From CAIOSQ01 sp044359885 (lineage in GTDB: Bacteria; Pseudomonadota; Alphaproteobacteria; CACIAM-22H2): 12,112 bases of DNA. Of this stretch, positions 1 to 6,374 are shown in pieces; positions within the stretch are counted from its first letter, which is position 1, and every line of letters starts with the position of its first letter. Location of the stretch: assembly GCA_044359885.1 (NCBI GenBank), contig JBIKLI010000114.1:1-12112 (forward strand), read 5' to 3'. Below the pieces are notes generated by a model. That model made no database searches and was not told where the DNA came from. It saw nothing but the letters and a program-made list of their open reading frames with translations. The translations under genes and the position numbers were made by a program.

Positions 1-82
1 GCGTATCTTCGGGCCCGTCACGCGCGAGCTGCGCTCGAAGGGCTACATGAAGATCATCAGCCTGGCGCCGGAAGTCCTCTGA
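1..82 (+). CDS. rplN: 50S ribosomal protein L14, C-terminal fragment
   Basis: This is the 3' end of a gene that begins outside the window. Codons run from base 2 and give 26 residues ending in SLAPEVL before a TGA at 80-82. The stretch RIFGPVTREL followed by YMKIISLAPEVL is the characteristic end of bacterial L14, a 50S protein that contacts 16S rRNA at the subunit interface and binds near L19. Only about the last fifth of the usual ~122 residues is visible. Its place directly before rplX is the standard spc order. The identification rests on the C-terminal motif plus gene order. Confidence 0.95.
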   Translation, partial: RIFGPVTRELRSKGYMKIISLAPEVL

Positions 83-96
83 GGTCGGGTGCAGCA

Positions 97-408
97 ATGT
101 TGAAAATTCGCAAGGACGACACCGTCTTCGTTCTCACCGGCCGCGACAAGGGCAAGAGCGGCAAGGTCATGAAGGTCCTTCCCAAGGAAGGGCGCGTCGT
201 GGTGCAGGGCGTCAATGTCGCCAAGCGCCATGTCCGCGGCCGGCCGGGGCAGCCCGGCGGTATCGTCGAGAAGGAACTCGCGATATCGGCGTCCAACGTG
301 TCGCATCTCGATCCGAAGGACAACAAGCCAACCCGCGTCGGCTTCCGCGTCGTCGACGGCAAGAAAGTCCGCTTCGCCAAGCGTTCCGGCGAACTGATCG
401 ATCGGTGA
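97..408 (+). CDS. rplX: 50S ribosomal protein L24
   Basis: This 103-residue protein is the normal L24 length. L24 is an assembly-initiator protein that binds the 5' domain of 23S rRNA and sits near the exit of the peptide tunnel. The N-terminal KOW motif is plain (about residues 5-32: KDDTVFVLTG, then DKGKSGKV), followed by NVAKRHVRG and the typical C-terminal part SHLDPKDNKPTRVGFRV and GKKVRFAKRSGE. The ATG at 97 lies 14 nt after the rplN stop. The only Shine-Dalgarno candidate is GAGG at 81-84, rather far away, so translational coupling to rplN is plausible. The TGA at 406-408 overlaps a possible GTG start of rplE. Confidence 0.97.
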   Translation: MLKIRKDDTVFVLTGRDKGKSGKVMKVLPKEGRVVVQGVNVAKRHVRGRPGQPGGIVEKELAISASNVSHLDPKDNKPTRVGFRVVDGKKVRFAKRSGELIDR

Positions 409-413
409 ATGCC

Positions 414-956
414 ATGCCCACCCGTCTCCAGGATTCCTATCAGGCTAAGATCCGGCCGGCCCTCATGCAGGAGTTCGGCTACAGCAGCGGCATGCAGGTG
501 CCGCGGCTGGAGAAGATCGTCGTGAACATGGGTGTCGGCGGCACCGTCAACGACATCAAGAAGATGGAGGCGGCGGTCAACGACCTCGCGGCCATCACCG
601 GCCAGAAGCCCCTGGTGATCAAGTCGAAGAAGGCGATCGCCAACTTCAAATTGCGCCGCGGCCTGCCCATCGGGTGCAAGGTCACGCTGCGCGGGGCTCG
701 GATGTACGAATTCCTCGACAGGCTGATCACGATCGCCCTGCCGCGGGTGCGCGATTTCAGGGGTGTCTCGCCCCGGAGCTTCGACGGGCGCGGCAACTAC
801 GCGCTCGGCATCAAGGAACAGATCGTCTTCCCGGAGATCGATTACGACAAGATCGACAGCGTCCGCGGGATGGACATCATCATCTGCACCACTGCGAAGT
901 CCGACAAGGAGGCCAAGGCCCTCCTCAAGGCCTTCGACATGCCCTTCATCAACTGA
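414..956 (+). CDS. rplE: 50S ribosomal protein L5
   Basis: L5 binds 5S rRNA and forms the B1b bridge with S13 in the central protuberance. From the ATG at 414 the protein has 180 residues, the usual family length (about 179-180). Recognisable blocks are MQVPRLEKIVVNMGVG (27-42), KKAIANFKLR, the IGCKVTLRG segment (86-94), DFRGVSPRSFDGRGNYALGI (114-133) and the C-terminal block ending in KALLKAFDMPF. A GTG at 405 would add three residues (MNA) and overlap the rplX stop as GTGA. Neither start has a strong Shine-Dalgarno sequence. I prefer ATG 414 because alphaproteobacterial L5 proteins commonly begin with M-x-RLQ. The family call is certain; the start is not. Confidence 0.96.
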   Translation: MPTRLQDSYQAKIRPALMQEFGYSSGMQVPRLEKIVVNMGVGGTVNDIKKMEAAVNDLAAITGQKPLVIKSKKAIANFKLRRGLPIGCKVTLRGARMYEFLDRLITIALPRVRDFRGVSPRSFDGRGNYALGIKEQIVFPEIDYDKIDSVRGMDIIICTTAKSDKEAKALLKAFDMPFIN

Positions 957-984
957 CGTCTCGAGCCGCAAGGACAGACCCACG

Positions 985-1290
985 ATGGCGAAGAAAAGCT
1001 CCGTCGAAAAGAACAAGCGCCGCGAACGCCTCGCCAAGCAGTACGGTGCGAGGCGTGCGAAGCTCAAGGCGATCGCCGGCGACAAGTCGATCGGCATGGA
1101 AGAGCGTTTCGCGGCCAGCCAGAAGCTGGCCGAACTGCCCCGCAATTCGGCGCGCTGCCGGGTACGTCTGCGCTGCGAATTGACCGGACGGTCGCGTGGC
1201 AACTACCGCAAGTTCAAGCTCTGCCGTATGGCGCTCCGCGAACTGGCCCTGACCGGCCAGATCCCGGGCATGGTCAAGGCGAGCTGGTGA
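985..1290 (+). CDS. rpsN: 30S ribosomal protein S14, long form with two residual zinc-position cysteines
   Basis: S14 is a late-assembling protein of the 30S head. The 101-residue length matches the long, zinc-free (C-) form. The N-terminal basic part (MAKKSSVEKNKRRERL) and the C-terminal RALTG-like segment leading to QIPGMVKASW are typical. The ATG at 985 is preceded by AAGGA at 970-974. In short zinc forms the ribbon is CxxC-x12-CxxC. Here the corresponding positions are C64, T67, C80 and A83, so two of four cysteines remain and a normal zinc site is not possible. A further cysteine is at C58. It lies 28 nt after rplE and 13 nt before rpsH. Confidence 0.97.
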   Translation: MAKKSSVEKNKRRERLAKQYGARRAKLKAIAGDKSIGMEERFAASQKLAELPRNSARCRVRLRCELTGRSRGNYRKFKLCRMALRELALTGQIPGMVKASW

Positions 1291-1303
1291 GGAGATTCCG
1301 GAC

Positions 1304-1702
1304 ATGGCGATGAGCGATACACTCGGTGACATGCTGACGCGCATCCGGAACGCCCAGGCGGCCAGGCATGGCAGCGTTGTGGTGCCGGCCTCGAAACTGC
1401 GCGGCAACGTCCTCGACGTGCTCAAGCGCGAGGGCTACATCCGTGGCTACTTTGCGTCGGAGGCTCGTGGCGGCATCGCCGAGTTCACCGTCGAGCTGAA
1501 GTACCAGGAGGGCGCGCCGGTCATACGCGAGATCAACCGCGTCTCGAAGCCGGGGCGTCGCGTCTATTCCGGCATCAAGGATCTGCAGAAGGTCTACGGC
1601 GGTCTCGGCATCGCGATCCTGTCGACCCCTCGGGGCGTCATGTCGGATTCCGAGGCGCGCGCCCAGAATGTCGGCGGCGAAGTCATCTGTCAGGTCTTCT
1701 GA
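1304..1702 (+). CDS. rpsH: 30S ribosomal protein S8
   Basis: S8 binds helix 21 of 16S rRNA in the central domain. In E. coli it also represses its own spc mRNA near rplE; whether that happens here cannot be seen. The 132-residue protein has the S8 N-terminus (DTLGDMLTRIRNAQ, 5-18), the KREGYIRGY segment (41-49), SKPGRRVYSG (81-90) and the diagnostic C-terminal block ILSTPRGVMSDSEAR with GGEVICQVF at the end. ATG 1304 is chosen because GGAG at 1291-1294 is 9 nt upstream. An in-frame ATG at 1310 would be 15 nt from it. Confidence 0.97.
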   Translation: MAMSDTLGDMLTRIRNAQAARHGSVVVPASKLRGNVLDVLKREGYIRGYFASEARGGIAEFTVELKYQEGAPVIREINRVSKPGRRVYSGIKDLQKVYGGLGIAILSTPRGVMSDSEARAQNVGGEVICQVF

Positions 1703-1726
1703 CCGGACGGCGCAAGGAGAAGGGTC

Positions 1727-2266
1727 ATGTCTCGTATCGGTCGTCTGCCTGTCCCGGTGCCGCAGGGTGTCGATATCCAGCTCGCGGGCCAGAGGGTCAC
1801 CGTCAAGGGCAAGCTCGGGGCGCATGTCCTCGATCTTCATCCCGAGGTGGAGGCGAAACTGGAGTCCGGCCGGGTGGTGATGGCGCCGCGCTCGCAAAGC
1901 AAGCGCGCCCGGTCCGCCTGGGGGACGTCGCGCGCGCTGCTGGCGAACGCCGTGATCGGGGTCTCCAAGGGCTTCACCCGCAACCTCGCCATCGAGGGCA
2001 CCGGCTTCCGTGCCGCGATGGACGGCAAGGTGCTGAGCCTGCAGATCGGGTTCAGTCATGACGTCAAGTATGCGATCCCCGACGGGATCGCCGTGAAGGT
2101 CGCGGGAGACAAGCAGAACGCGCTGGAGATCGCCGGATCGGACAAGCGTCTGGTCGGGCAGGTCGCCGCCGAGATCCGCGGTTTCAAGAAGCCGGAGCCC
2201 TATCAGGGCAAGGGGATCCGCTATACGAACGAGCGGGTTCGTCGCAAAGAAGGCAAGAAGAAGTAA
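1727..2266 (+). CDS. rplF: 50S ribosomal protein L6
   Basis: L6 lies near the factor-binding region of the 50S subunit and binds 23S rRNA domain VI. The 179-residue length fits the family (about 177). Two homologous alpha/beta domains are expected, roughly residues 1-82 and 83-179. Visible marks are the start MSRIGRLPVPVP, the W-containing WGTSRALLANAVIGVSKGF segment (65-83), the GTGFRA motif (91-96) and the L6 signature PEPYQGKGIRY (157-167) before a lysine-rich end. AAGGAGA at 1714-1720, 6 nt upstream, is one of the best ribosome-binding sites in the cluster and fixes the ATG. The stop is TAA, unlike most genes here, which end in TGA. Confidence 0.98.
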   Translation: MSRIGRLPVPVPQGVDIQLAGQRVTVKGKLGAHVLDLHPEVEAKLESGRVVMAPRSQSKRARSAWGTSRALLANAVIGVSKGFTRNLAIEGTGFRAAMDGKVLSLQIGFSHDVKYAIPDGIAVKVAGDKQNALEIAGSDKRLVGQVAAEIRGFKKPEPYQGKGIRYTNERVRRKEGKKK

Positions 2267-2277
2267 GGGCGCGCATC

Positions 2278-2652
2278 ATGTCCAGCATGTCAAGCAAGGC
2301 ACAGACCCTTTTCCTTCGCCGCCAGCGGCGTGTGCGCCTGAAGCTCAGGTCCAACTCCGGCGGTCGCCCTCGGCTGTCGGTGTTCCGGTCCTCGAAGCAT
2401 ATCTATGCGCAGGTCATCGACGATAGCCAGGGCCGGACATTGGCCTCGGCGTCGACGAAGGACGCCAGCATCGGCGCGTCCATCAAGACCGGTGCGAATG
2501 TCGATGCTGCGAAGGCGGTCGGCACGCTGATCGCGCAGCGCGCGCGCGAGGCCGGGGTCACCGAGGTGGTTTTCGACCGCGGTGGCTACATGTTCCATGG
2601 CCGCGTCAAGGCGCTGGCCGATGCCGCCCGCGAGGGCGGGCTGTCGTTCTGA
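2278..2652 (+). CDS. rplR: 50S ribosomal protein L18
   Basis: L18 binds 5S rRNA together with L5 and L25 and attaches it to 23S rRNA. The 124-residue product shows the basic N-terminal segment (RRQRRVRLKLR, 14-24), the RPRLSVFRSSKHIYAQVIDD block (30-49), TLASAST, and the C-terminal VVFDRGGYMFHGRVKALADAAREGG typical of L18. Two in-frame ATGs exist (2278 and 2287). The first is preferred because AAGGG at 2265-2269 lies 8 nt upstream, though the MSSMSS start shows some redundancy there. It lies 11 nt downstream of rplF. Confidence 0.96.
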   Translation: MSSMSSKAQTLFLRRQRRVRLKLRSNSGGRPRLSVFRSSKHIYAQVIDDSQGRTLASASTKDASIGASIKTGANVDAAKAVGTLIAQRAREAGVTEVVFDRGGYMFHGRVKALADAAREGGLSF

Positions 2653-2671
2653 GTTTGCGAGGAGAGATCTG

Positions 2672-3265
2672 ATGGCACGGACGCCAGGCGAAGGCGGCGG
2701 GTCCCCGCGGCGCGGACAGCGCGACGGCGGTGGATCGCGTGAAGAGCGCGAGCAGAGTGAGCTGATCGAGAAACTGGTCGCGATCAATCGTGTCGCGAAA
2801 GTCGTCAAGGGTGGCCGCCGCTTCGGCTTCGCCGCGATCGTCGTTGTGGGCGACGGCAAGGGCAGGTCGGGTTACGGCACCGGCAAGGCGCGCGAGGTGC
2901 CCGAGGCCATCCGCAAGGCGACGGATCAGGCCAAGCGCGCCATGATCAGGATTCCGTTGCGCGAAGGCCGGACCTTGCATCACGACGTCCACGGGCATTT
3001 CGGCTCCGGGAAGGTGGTGCTGCGGCCAGCCAAGCCCGGCACCGGGATCATCGCCGGCGGACCGATGCGTGCGGTGTTCGAGACGATCGGCCTGCATGAC
3101 GTCGTCGCCAAGTCGGTCGGTTCGTCGAACCCGCACAACATGATCAAGGCGACGTTCGCGGCACTGACGGCGATGCAGAATCCGCGGCTGGTCGCCACCA
3201 AGCGCGGCAAGAAGGTCGCCGACATTCTGGGCCGGCGGGAGACCGCCGAAGCGGCGCGGGAGTGA
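2672..3265 (+). CDS. rpsE: 30S ribosomal protein S5
   Basis: S5 shapes the mRNA entry region of the 30S subunit and contributes to decoding accuracy. From ATG 2672 the protein has 197 residues, with GAGGAG at 2659-2664 as ribosome-binding site. After a Gly/Arg/Ser-rich, probably disordered stretch (about 1-28), the S5 N-terminal dsRNA-binding-like domain begins: LIEKLVAINRVAKVVKGGRRF (31-51) and GDGKGRSGYGTGKAREVP (60-77). The C-terminal domain has GTGIIAGGPMRAV (123-135), the GSSNPHNMIKAT block (150-161) and LGRRE near the end. The glycine-rich N-terminal extension makes it longer than E. coli S5 (about 167). Such extensions are known in alphaproteobacteria, so I read it as lineage-typical. 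Confidence 0.97.
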   Translation: MARTPGEGGGSPRRGQRDGGGSREEREQSELIEKLVAINRVAKVVKGGRRFGFAAIVVVGDGKGRSGYGTGKAREVPEAIRKATDQAKRAMIRIPLREGRTLHHDVHGHFGSGKVVLRPAKPGTGIIAGGPMRAVFETIGLHDVVAKSVGSSNPHNMIKATFAALTAMQNPRLVATKRGKKVADILGRRETAEAARE

Positions 3266-3268
3266 CGA

Positions 3269-3466
3269 ATGAGCGGCGAGCAGAAAAAGACGATCAAGGT
3301 CACCCAGGTCGGCAGCCCCATCAACCGGCGCGCCTACCAGCGCGAGACTTTGATCGGTCTCGGTCTCAACAAGATCAACCGGTCGCGTGTCCTTGAGGAC
3401 ACGCCGTCGGTTCGTGGGATGATCGCGCGCGTCCACCATCTGGTGCGAGTCGAGGAGTCCGCCTGA
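3269..3466 (+). CDS. rpmD: 50S ribosomal protein L30
   Basis: This small 65-residue 50S protein has the expected L30 pattern: KVTQVGSPINR near the N-terminus, QRETLIGLGLNKINR in the middle, and LEDTPSVRGMIARVHHLVRV at the C-terminus. L30 binds 23S rRNA and is common but not universal in bacteria. The gap to rpsE is only 3 nt. The ribosome-binding site GGGAG (3258-3262) lies inside the end of rpsE, 6 nt from the ATG, which suggests coupled translation. Its position between rpsE and rplO is the standard one. Confidence 0.97.
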   Translation: MSGEQKKTIKVTQVGSPINRRAYQRETLIGLGLNKINRSRVLEDTPSVRGMIARVHHLVRVEESA

Positions 3467-3509
3467 GCGGGTTCCGGCACGACTTGGCACCGACACAGAG
3501 GATCGAGGC

Positions 3510-4091
3510 ATGAAGCTCAACGAAATTCGCGACAAAGCCGGCGCGCGCACCAAGCGCCTGCGCGTGGGGCGCGGCATCGGGTCCGGGGTCGGCAAGACCT
3601 CCGGGCGCGGTGGGAAGGGCCAGACGGCCCGGTCGGGTGTCGCACTCAACGGCTTCGAGGGCGGCCAGACGCCGCTCTATCGTCGCATGCCCAAGCGCGG
3701 GTTCCGCAACACCGCGTTCCAGCGCGATTTCGCCGAACTCAATCTGTCGGATCTGCAGCGAGCCGTCGACGAGGGGCGTCTGCCTGCCGGCGCGACGATC
3801 ACCGGCGCGGTTCTGGTCGAAGCCGGCGTGCTGCGGCGGAGTTTGGACGGTGTGCGCCTGCTCGGCAACGGTGCCGCCGGTTTCAGCGCGAGGATCGCGA
3901 TCGAGGTGGTTGGCGCGTCGAAGTCGGCGGTCGCCGCGGTCGAGAAGGCAGGGGGAAGCGTCGCCATTCTCTCCCTCGAGCGTCCGGGCGCCGTCAAGGC
4001 CAACGCGGCGCGCCGCGAGAAGCGCGAGAAGAAACTGGCCGCGCGCGCCAAGCCCGGTCAGGGCAAGGGCGCAGCCGCGCCCAAGGCGTGA
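3510..4091 (+). CDS. rplO: 50S ribosomal protein L15 with long basic C-terminal tail
   Basis: L15 is a late-assembly 50S protein that threads a long Gly/Arg-rich N-terminal arm into 23S rRNA. The arm is obvious: MKLNEIRDKAGARTKR, then GRGIGSGVGKTSGRGGKGQ (20-38), and the FEGGQTPLYRRMPKRGF motif (49-65). The globular part ends around residue 157 with the KAGGSVAIL pattern. Residues 158-193 form a lysine-, arginine- and alanine-rich tail with 12 basic residues. This makes the protein 193 residues, against about 145-165 in most bacteria. AGAGGA at 3497-3502, 7 nt upstream, supports ATG 3510. The tail is in frame and the downstream secY gene is intact, so a sequencing frameshift is unlikely. Confidence 0.97.
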   Translation: MKLNEIRDKAGARTKRLRVGRGIGSGVGKTSGRGGKGQTARSGVALNGFEGGQTPLYRRMPKRGFRNTAFQRDFAELNLSDLQRAVDEGRLPAGATITGAVLVEAGVLRRSLDGVRLLGNGAAGFSARIAIEVVGASKSAVAAVEKAGGSVAILSLERPGAVKANAARREKREKKLAARAKPGQGKGAAAPKA

Positions 4092-4129
4092 GCGCCGTCC
4101 CGATGGCATTGCGGTCGGAGTAGGCGGGC

Positions 4130-5560
4130 ATGGCGTCGGCGGCCGAGCAACTGGCGGGCGGGTTCGGTTGGGGCGCGTTCGCGAAGGCGACGGACCTCAA
4201 GAAGCGTCTGTGGTTCACGCTCGGAGCGTTGGTGGTCTACCGGATCGGCAGCTACATCCCGATCCCGGGGATCGACCCCCAGGTGCTGCAGGAAATCTTC
4301 AACGCCCAGCGCGGCGGCATTCTCGGCATGTTCGACATGCTTGCCGGTGGCGCGCTGAGCCGCATGACCCTGTTCGCGCTGAACATCATGCCGTACATCT
4401 CGGCCGCCATCATCATCCAGCTTATGACGGCCGTCTCGCCGACCCTGGAGGCCCTCAAGAAAGAGGGGCCGTCAGGCCGCCAGAAGCTGAACCAGTACAC
4501 GCGCTACCTGACGCTGCTCCTGGCGTTGTTCCAGAGCTACGGCATCGCGCTGGGCCTGCAGGGGTCGACGGGTCAGGGCGGGCCTTTGGTGCTGATCCAT
4601 CCCGTGGTCTTCCAGGTCACCACCGTCGTCACGCTGACCGGTGGCACGATGTTCCTGATGTGGCTCGGCGAACAGATCACGGCACGTGGGGTCGGCAATG
4701 GCACGTCGCTGATCATCTTCGCCGGCATCGTCGCCAACCTTCCTTCGGCCCTCGCGGCATTGCTCGAGCTTGGCCGGACCGGCGCGTTGTCGACGGTATT
4801 CATCATCCTGATGCTGATCATCGCGGTCGCCGTGATCGCGGCGATCGTGTTCCTCGAGCGTGCGCAGCGCCGTATCCTCGTCCAGTATCCAAAGCGTCAG
4901 GTCGGCAACAAGATGTTCGGCGGGCAGTCGTCGCATCTGCCGCTGAAGATCAACACCTCCGGCGTCATTCCGCCGATCTTTGCCAGCTCCCTGTTGCTCC
5001 TGCCGCTGACATTCGCCAGCTTCGGGTCGATCGGCGACGAACCCGGCTGGCTGCAGGCGATCTCCACGCATCTTGCCCATGGCCAGCCGCTTTACATCCT
5101 TCTCTACGTCGCCCTGATCGTCTTCTTTGCATTCTTCTACACGGCAGTGGTGTTCAATCCGGTCGAGACCGCCGACAACCTGAAGAAGCACGGCGGCTTC
5201 GTGCCGGGGATCCGGCCTGGCAAGAACACGGCGGATTACCTTGACTTCGTGCTGACCCGACTGACCGTGCTTGGCGCCGCTTATTTGGCTGTCATTTGCG
5301 TCCTGCCCGAGATCCTGATCTCGCAGTATTCGGTGCCGTTTTACTTCGGCGGAACGTCGCTGCTGATCGTTGTCAGCGTGACGATGGACACGGTCGCGCA
5401 GGTCCACTCGCATCTGATCGCCCATCAGTACGAAGGCCTGATCAAGAAAGCGAAGCTGAAGCCGACGCGCGAGGGTGCGGCGGCGCGACTGGCGGCGCGA
5501 AGCGGCGGCGAGGGGAAGCGTTCGTTGATCGACCGGTTGCTCGGGCGCAAGGGAGGGTAG
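4130..5560 (+). CDS. secY: Preprotein translocase channel subunit SecY
   Basis: SecY is the inner-membrane pore through which SecA or the ribosome pushes unfolded proteins, in complex with SecE and SecG. The 476 residues contain ten predicted transmembrane segments, roughly at 24-43, 79-101, 122-143, 157-178, 188-212, 219-242, 275-297, 320-343, 375-395 and 400-421. The plug region follows segment 1 (about 62-75). The MPYISAAIIIQL motif (87-98) marks segment 2, and the large cytosolic loop includes RRILVQYPKRQ (247-257). The FVPGIRPG motif (357-364) carries R362, matching the E. coli SecA-contact arginine. A basic C-terminal tail of about 45 residues is somewhat long. GGAG at 4117-4120 precedes ATG 4130. 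The stop is TAG, unique among the complete genes here. Confidence 0.98.
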   Translation: MASAAEQLAGGFGWGAFAKATDLKKRLWFTLGALVVYRIGSYIPIPGIDPQVLQEIFNAQRGGILGMFDMLAGGALSRMTLFALNIMPYISAAIIIQLMTAVSPTLEALKKEGPSGRQKLNQYTRYLTLLLALFQSYGIALGLQGSTGQGGPLVLIHPVVFQVTTVVTLTGGTMFLMWLGEQITARGVGNGTSLIIFAGIVANLPSALAALLELGRTGALSTVFIILMLIIAVAVIAAIVFLERAQRRILVQYPKRQVGNKMFGGQSSHLPLKINTSGVIPPIFASSLLLLPLTFASFGSIGDEPGWLQAISTHLAHGQPLYILLYVALIVFFAFFYTAVVFNPVETADNLKKHGGFVPGIRPGKNTADYLDFVLTRLTVLGAAYLAVICVLPEILISQYSVPFYFGGTSLLIVVSVTMDTVAQVHSHLIAHQYEGLIKKAKLKPTREGAAARLAARSGGEGKRSLIDRLLGRKGG

Positions 5561-5561
5561 G

Positions 5562-6233
5562 ATGGCGATCAATATCGTCCTGCTCGGGCCGCCCGGGGCA
5601 GGCAAGGGGACGCAGGCGAAGCGTCTCGAGGCGCGTTACGGTCTGGTTCAGTTGTCGACAGGCGACATGTTGCGCGCAGCGGTCGCAGCGGGCACGGCGA
5701 CTGGTCTTCGGGCCAAGGCGGTCATGGAGGCGGGCAAACTGGTCGATGACGAGATCCTGATTGCGATGATCTCCGACAGGCTGGGCCAGGCGGATGCGCA
5801 GCGCGGCGCCATATTCGACGGTTTTCCCCGGACTGTTCCGCAGGCCGAGGCGCTCGACCGGCTTCTGGACTCGATGGGCATGCGTGTCGATCACGTCATC
5901 GAGCTTCAGGTCGACGAGGTGGCCCTGGTCGAGCGCATCTCCGGTCGCTTCACCTGCAAGTCATGCGGCGCCGGGTATCACGATCGTTTCCAGCCGCCGC
6001 GCGTGGCCAACACCTGCGATGTCTGCGGTGCCAGCGAATTCGCTCGCCGTGCCGACGACAATGCCGATACGGTGCGCCGGCGCCTCGCCGAATACCACGC
6101 CAAGACGGCGCCGATCCTTCCCTATTACCGCGCCAGAGGCAGTCTGCGTAGCGTCGACGGCATGGCGGACATGGATCGCGTGACCGCCGAACTCGAGACC
6201 GTCGTCGGGCCGCGGCCCCCGGGCGCGGCGTGA
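5562..6233 (+). CDS. adk: Adenylate kinase with a four-cysteine (zinc-type) lid
   Basis: This cytosolic enzyme catalyses ATP + AMP = 2 ADP and sets the adenylate energy charge. The 223-residue long form shows the P-loop GPPGAGKGT (9-17), the AMP-site STGDMLR (32-38), DGFPRT (86-91), and RRADDNADTVRRRL (162-175) with lid and core arginines. The lid carries C132, C135, C152 and C155 in a CxxC-x16-CxxC arrangement, the spacing of structural zinc lids in Bacillus-type enzymes. Zinc or iron in the lid is known for Paracoccus adenylate kinase. The ATG is 1 nt after the secY stop, and GGGAGGG (5551-5557) lies inside secY, so translation is probably coupled. The adk position after secY is usual in alphaproteobacteria. 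Confidence 0.98.
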   Translation: MAINIVLLGPPGAGKGTQAKRLEARYGLVQLSTGDMLRAAVAAGTATGLRAKAVMEAGKLVDDEILIAMISDRLGQADAQRGAIFDGFPRTVPQAEALDRLLDSMGMRVDHVIELQVDEVALVERISGRFTCKSCGAGYHDRFQPPRVANTCDVCGASEFARRADDNADTVRRRLAEYHAKTAPILPYYRARGSLRSVDGMADMDRVTAELETVVGPRPPGAA

Positions 6234-6262
6234 CCGGCATGCGACGATTGGCCCCGCGATGA

Positions 6263-6291
6263 TTGACTTGCCGGACAAGCGCGACTATAAC
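6263..6291 (+). promoter_or_regulatory. Sigma70-type promoter for rpsM-rpsK-rpoA-rplQ
   Basis: The -35 box TTGACT (6263-6268) matches the TTGACA consensus at five of six bases, and the -10 box TATAAC (6286-6291) matches TATAAT at five of six. The spacer is exactly 17 nt. A start site is expected around the G/A bases at 6298-6300, giving a leader of about 115 nt before rpsM. It lies in a real gap between two convincingly assigned genes and points the right way. I saw no comparable pair elsewhere in the window. Confidence 0.8.
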
Positions 6292-6303
6292 GCAGCCGGA
6301 TTT

Positions 6304-6339
6304 GCCGGTCCTGCACGCCAGCATGGCGTGCGGGCCGGT
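6304..6339 (+). promoter_or_regulatory. Long hairpin at the 5' end of the rpsM leader
   Basis: The core is a perfect 8-bp inverted repeat, GCACGCCA (6313-6320) and TGGCGTGC (6324-6331), with loop GCA. It extends outward after one bulged T at 6312: 6305-6311 pairs with 6332-6338 (six Watson-Crick pairs and one T-G wobble), and 6304/6339 can wobble. This gives about 15 pairs plus a terminal wobble. No T-run follows, so it is not a standard terminator. If the predicted promoter is right, the stem starts some five nucleotides from the mRNA 5' end. It could protect the transcript or bind a ribosomal protein; its role is unknown. Confidence 0.65.
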
Positions 6340-6357
6340 TGCGTCTGCCCCGTTCCT

Positions 6358-6374
6358 GCCCGGTGGGTCCGGGC
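6358..6374 (+). promoter_or_regulatory. Second, smaller hairpin in the rpsM leader
   Basis: GCCCGG (6358-6363) and CCGGGC (6369-6374) form a perfect 6-bp stem with loop TGGGT. It ends about 27 nt before the rpsM ribosome-binding site, leaving that site unpaired in this simple model. In GC-rich DNA a 6-bp stem is weak evidence by itself; it is listed because it lies in the same leader as the stronger hairpin. Confidence 0.4.

Noticed and set aside
57..1202. A 381-codon minus-strand frame opposite rplX, rplE and rpsN
   Set aside because: It is antisense to conserved ribosomal protein genes and has no recognisable family.
1180..1208. TTGACC inside rpsN as a possible internal promoter -35 box
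   Set aside because: At the right distance there is no -10-like hexamer, and it lies in coding sequence.
4103..4123. A 6-codon frame just before secY
   Set aside because: It is too short to judge, has no ribosome-binding site of its own, and is expected by chance in a 38-nt spacer.
3610..5244. A 544-codon + strand frame across rplO and secY
   Set aside because: It overlaps two complete, well-conserved genes in another frame and encodes an Arg/Pro/Ser-rich product with no recognisable motif.
5241..5269. TTGACT inside secY as a possible promoter -35 box
   Set aside because: The sequence 17 nt downstream (ACCGTG) does not resemble a -10 box.
6207..6218. Perfect 12-bp palindrome GGGCCGCGGCCC near the adk 3' end
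   Set aside because: It lies in coding sequence, has no T-run, and short GC palindromes are common in this composition.
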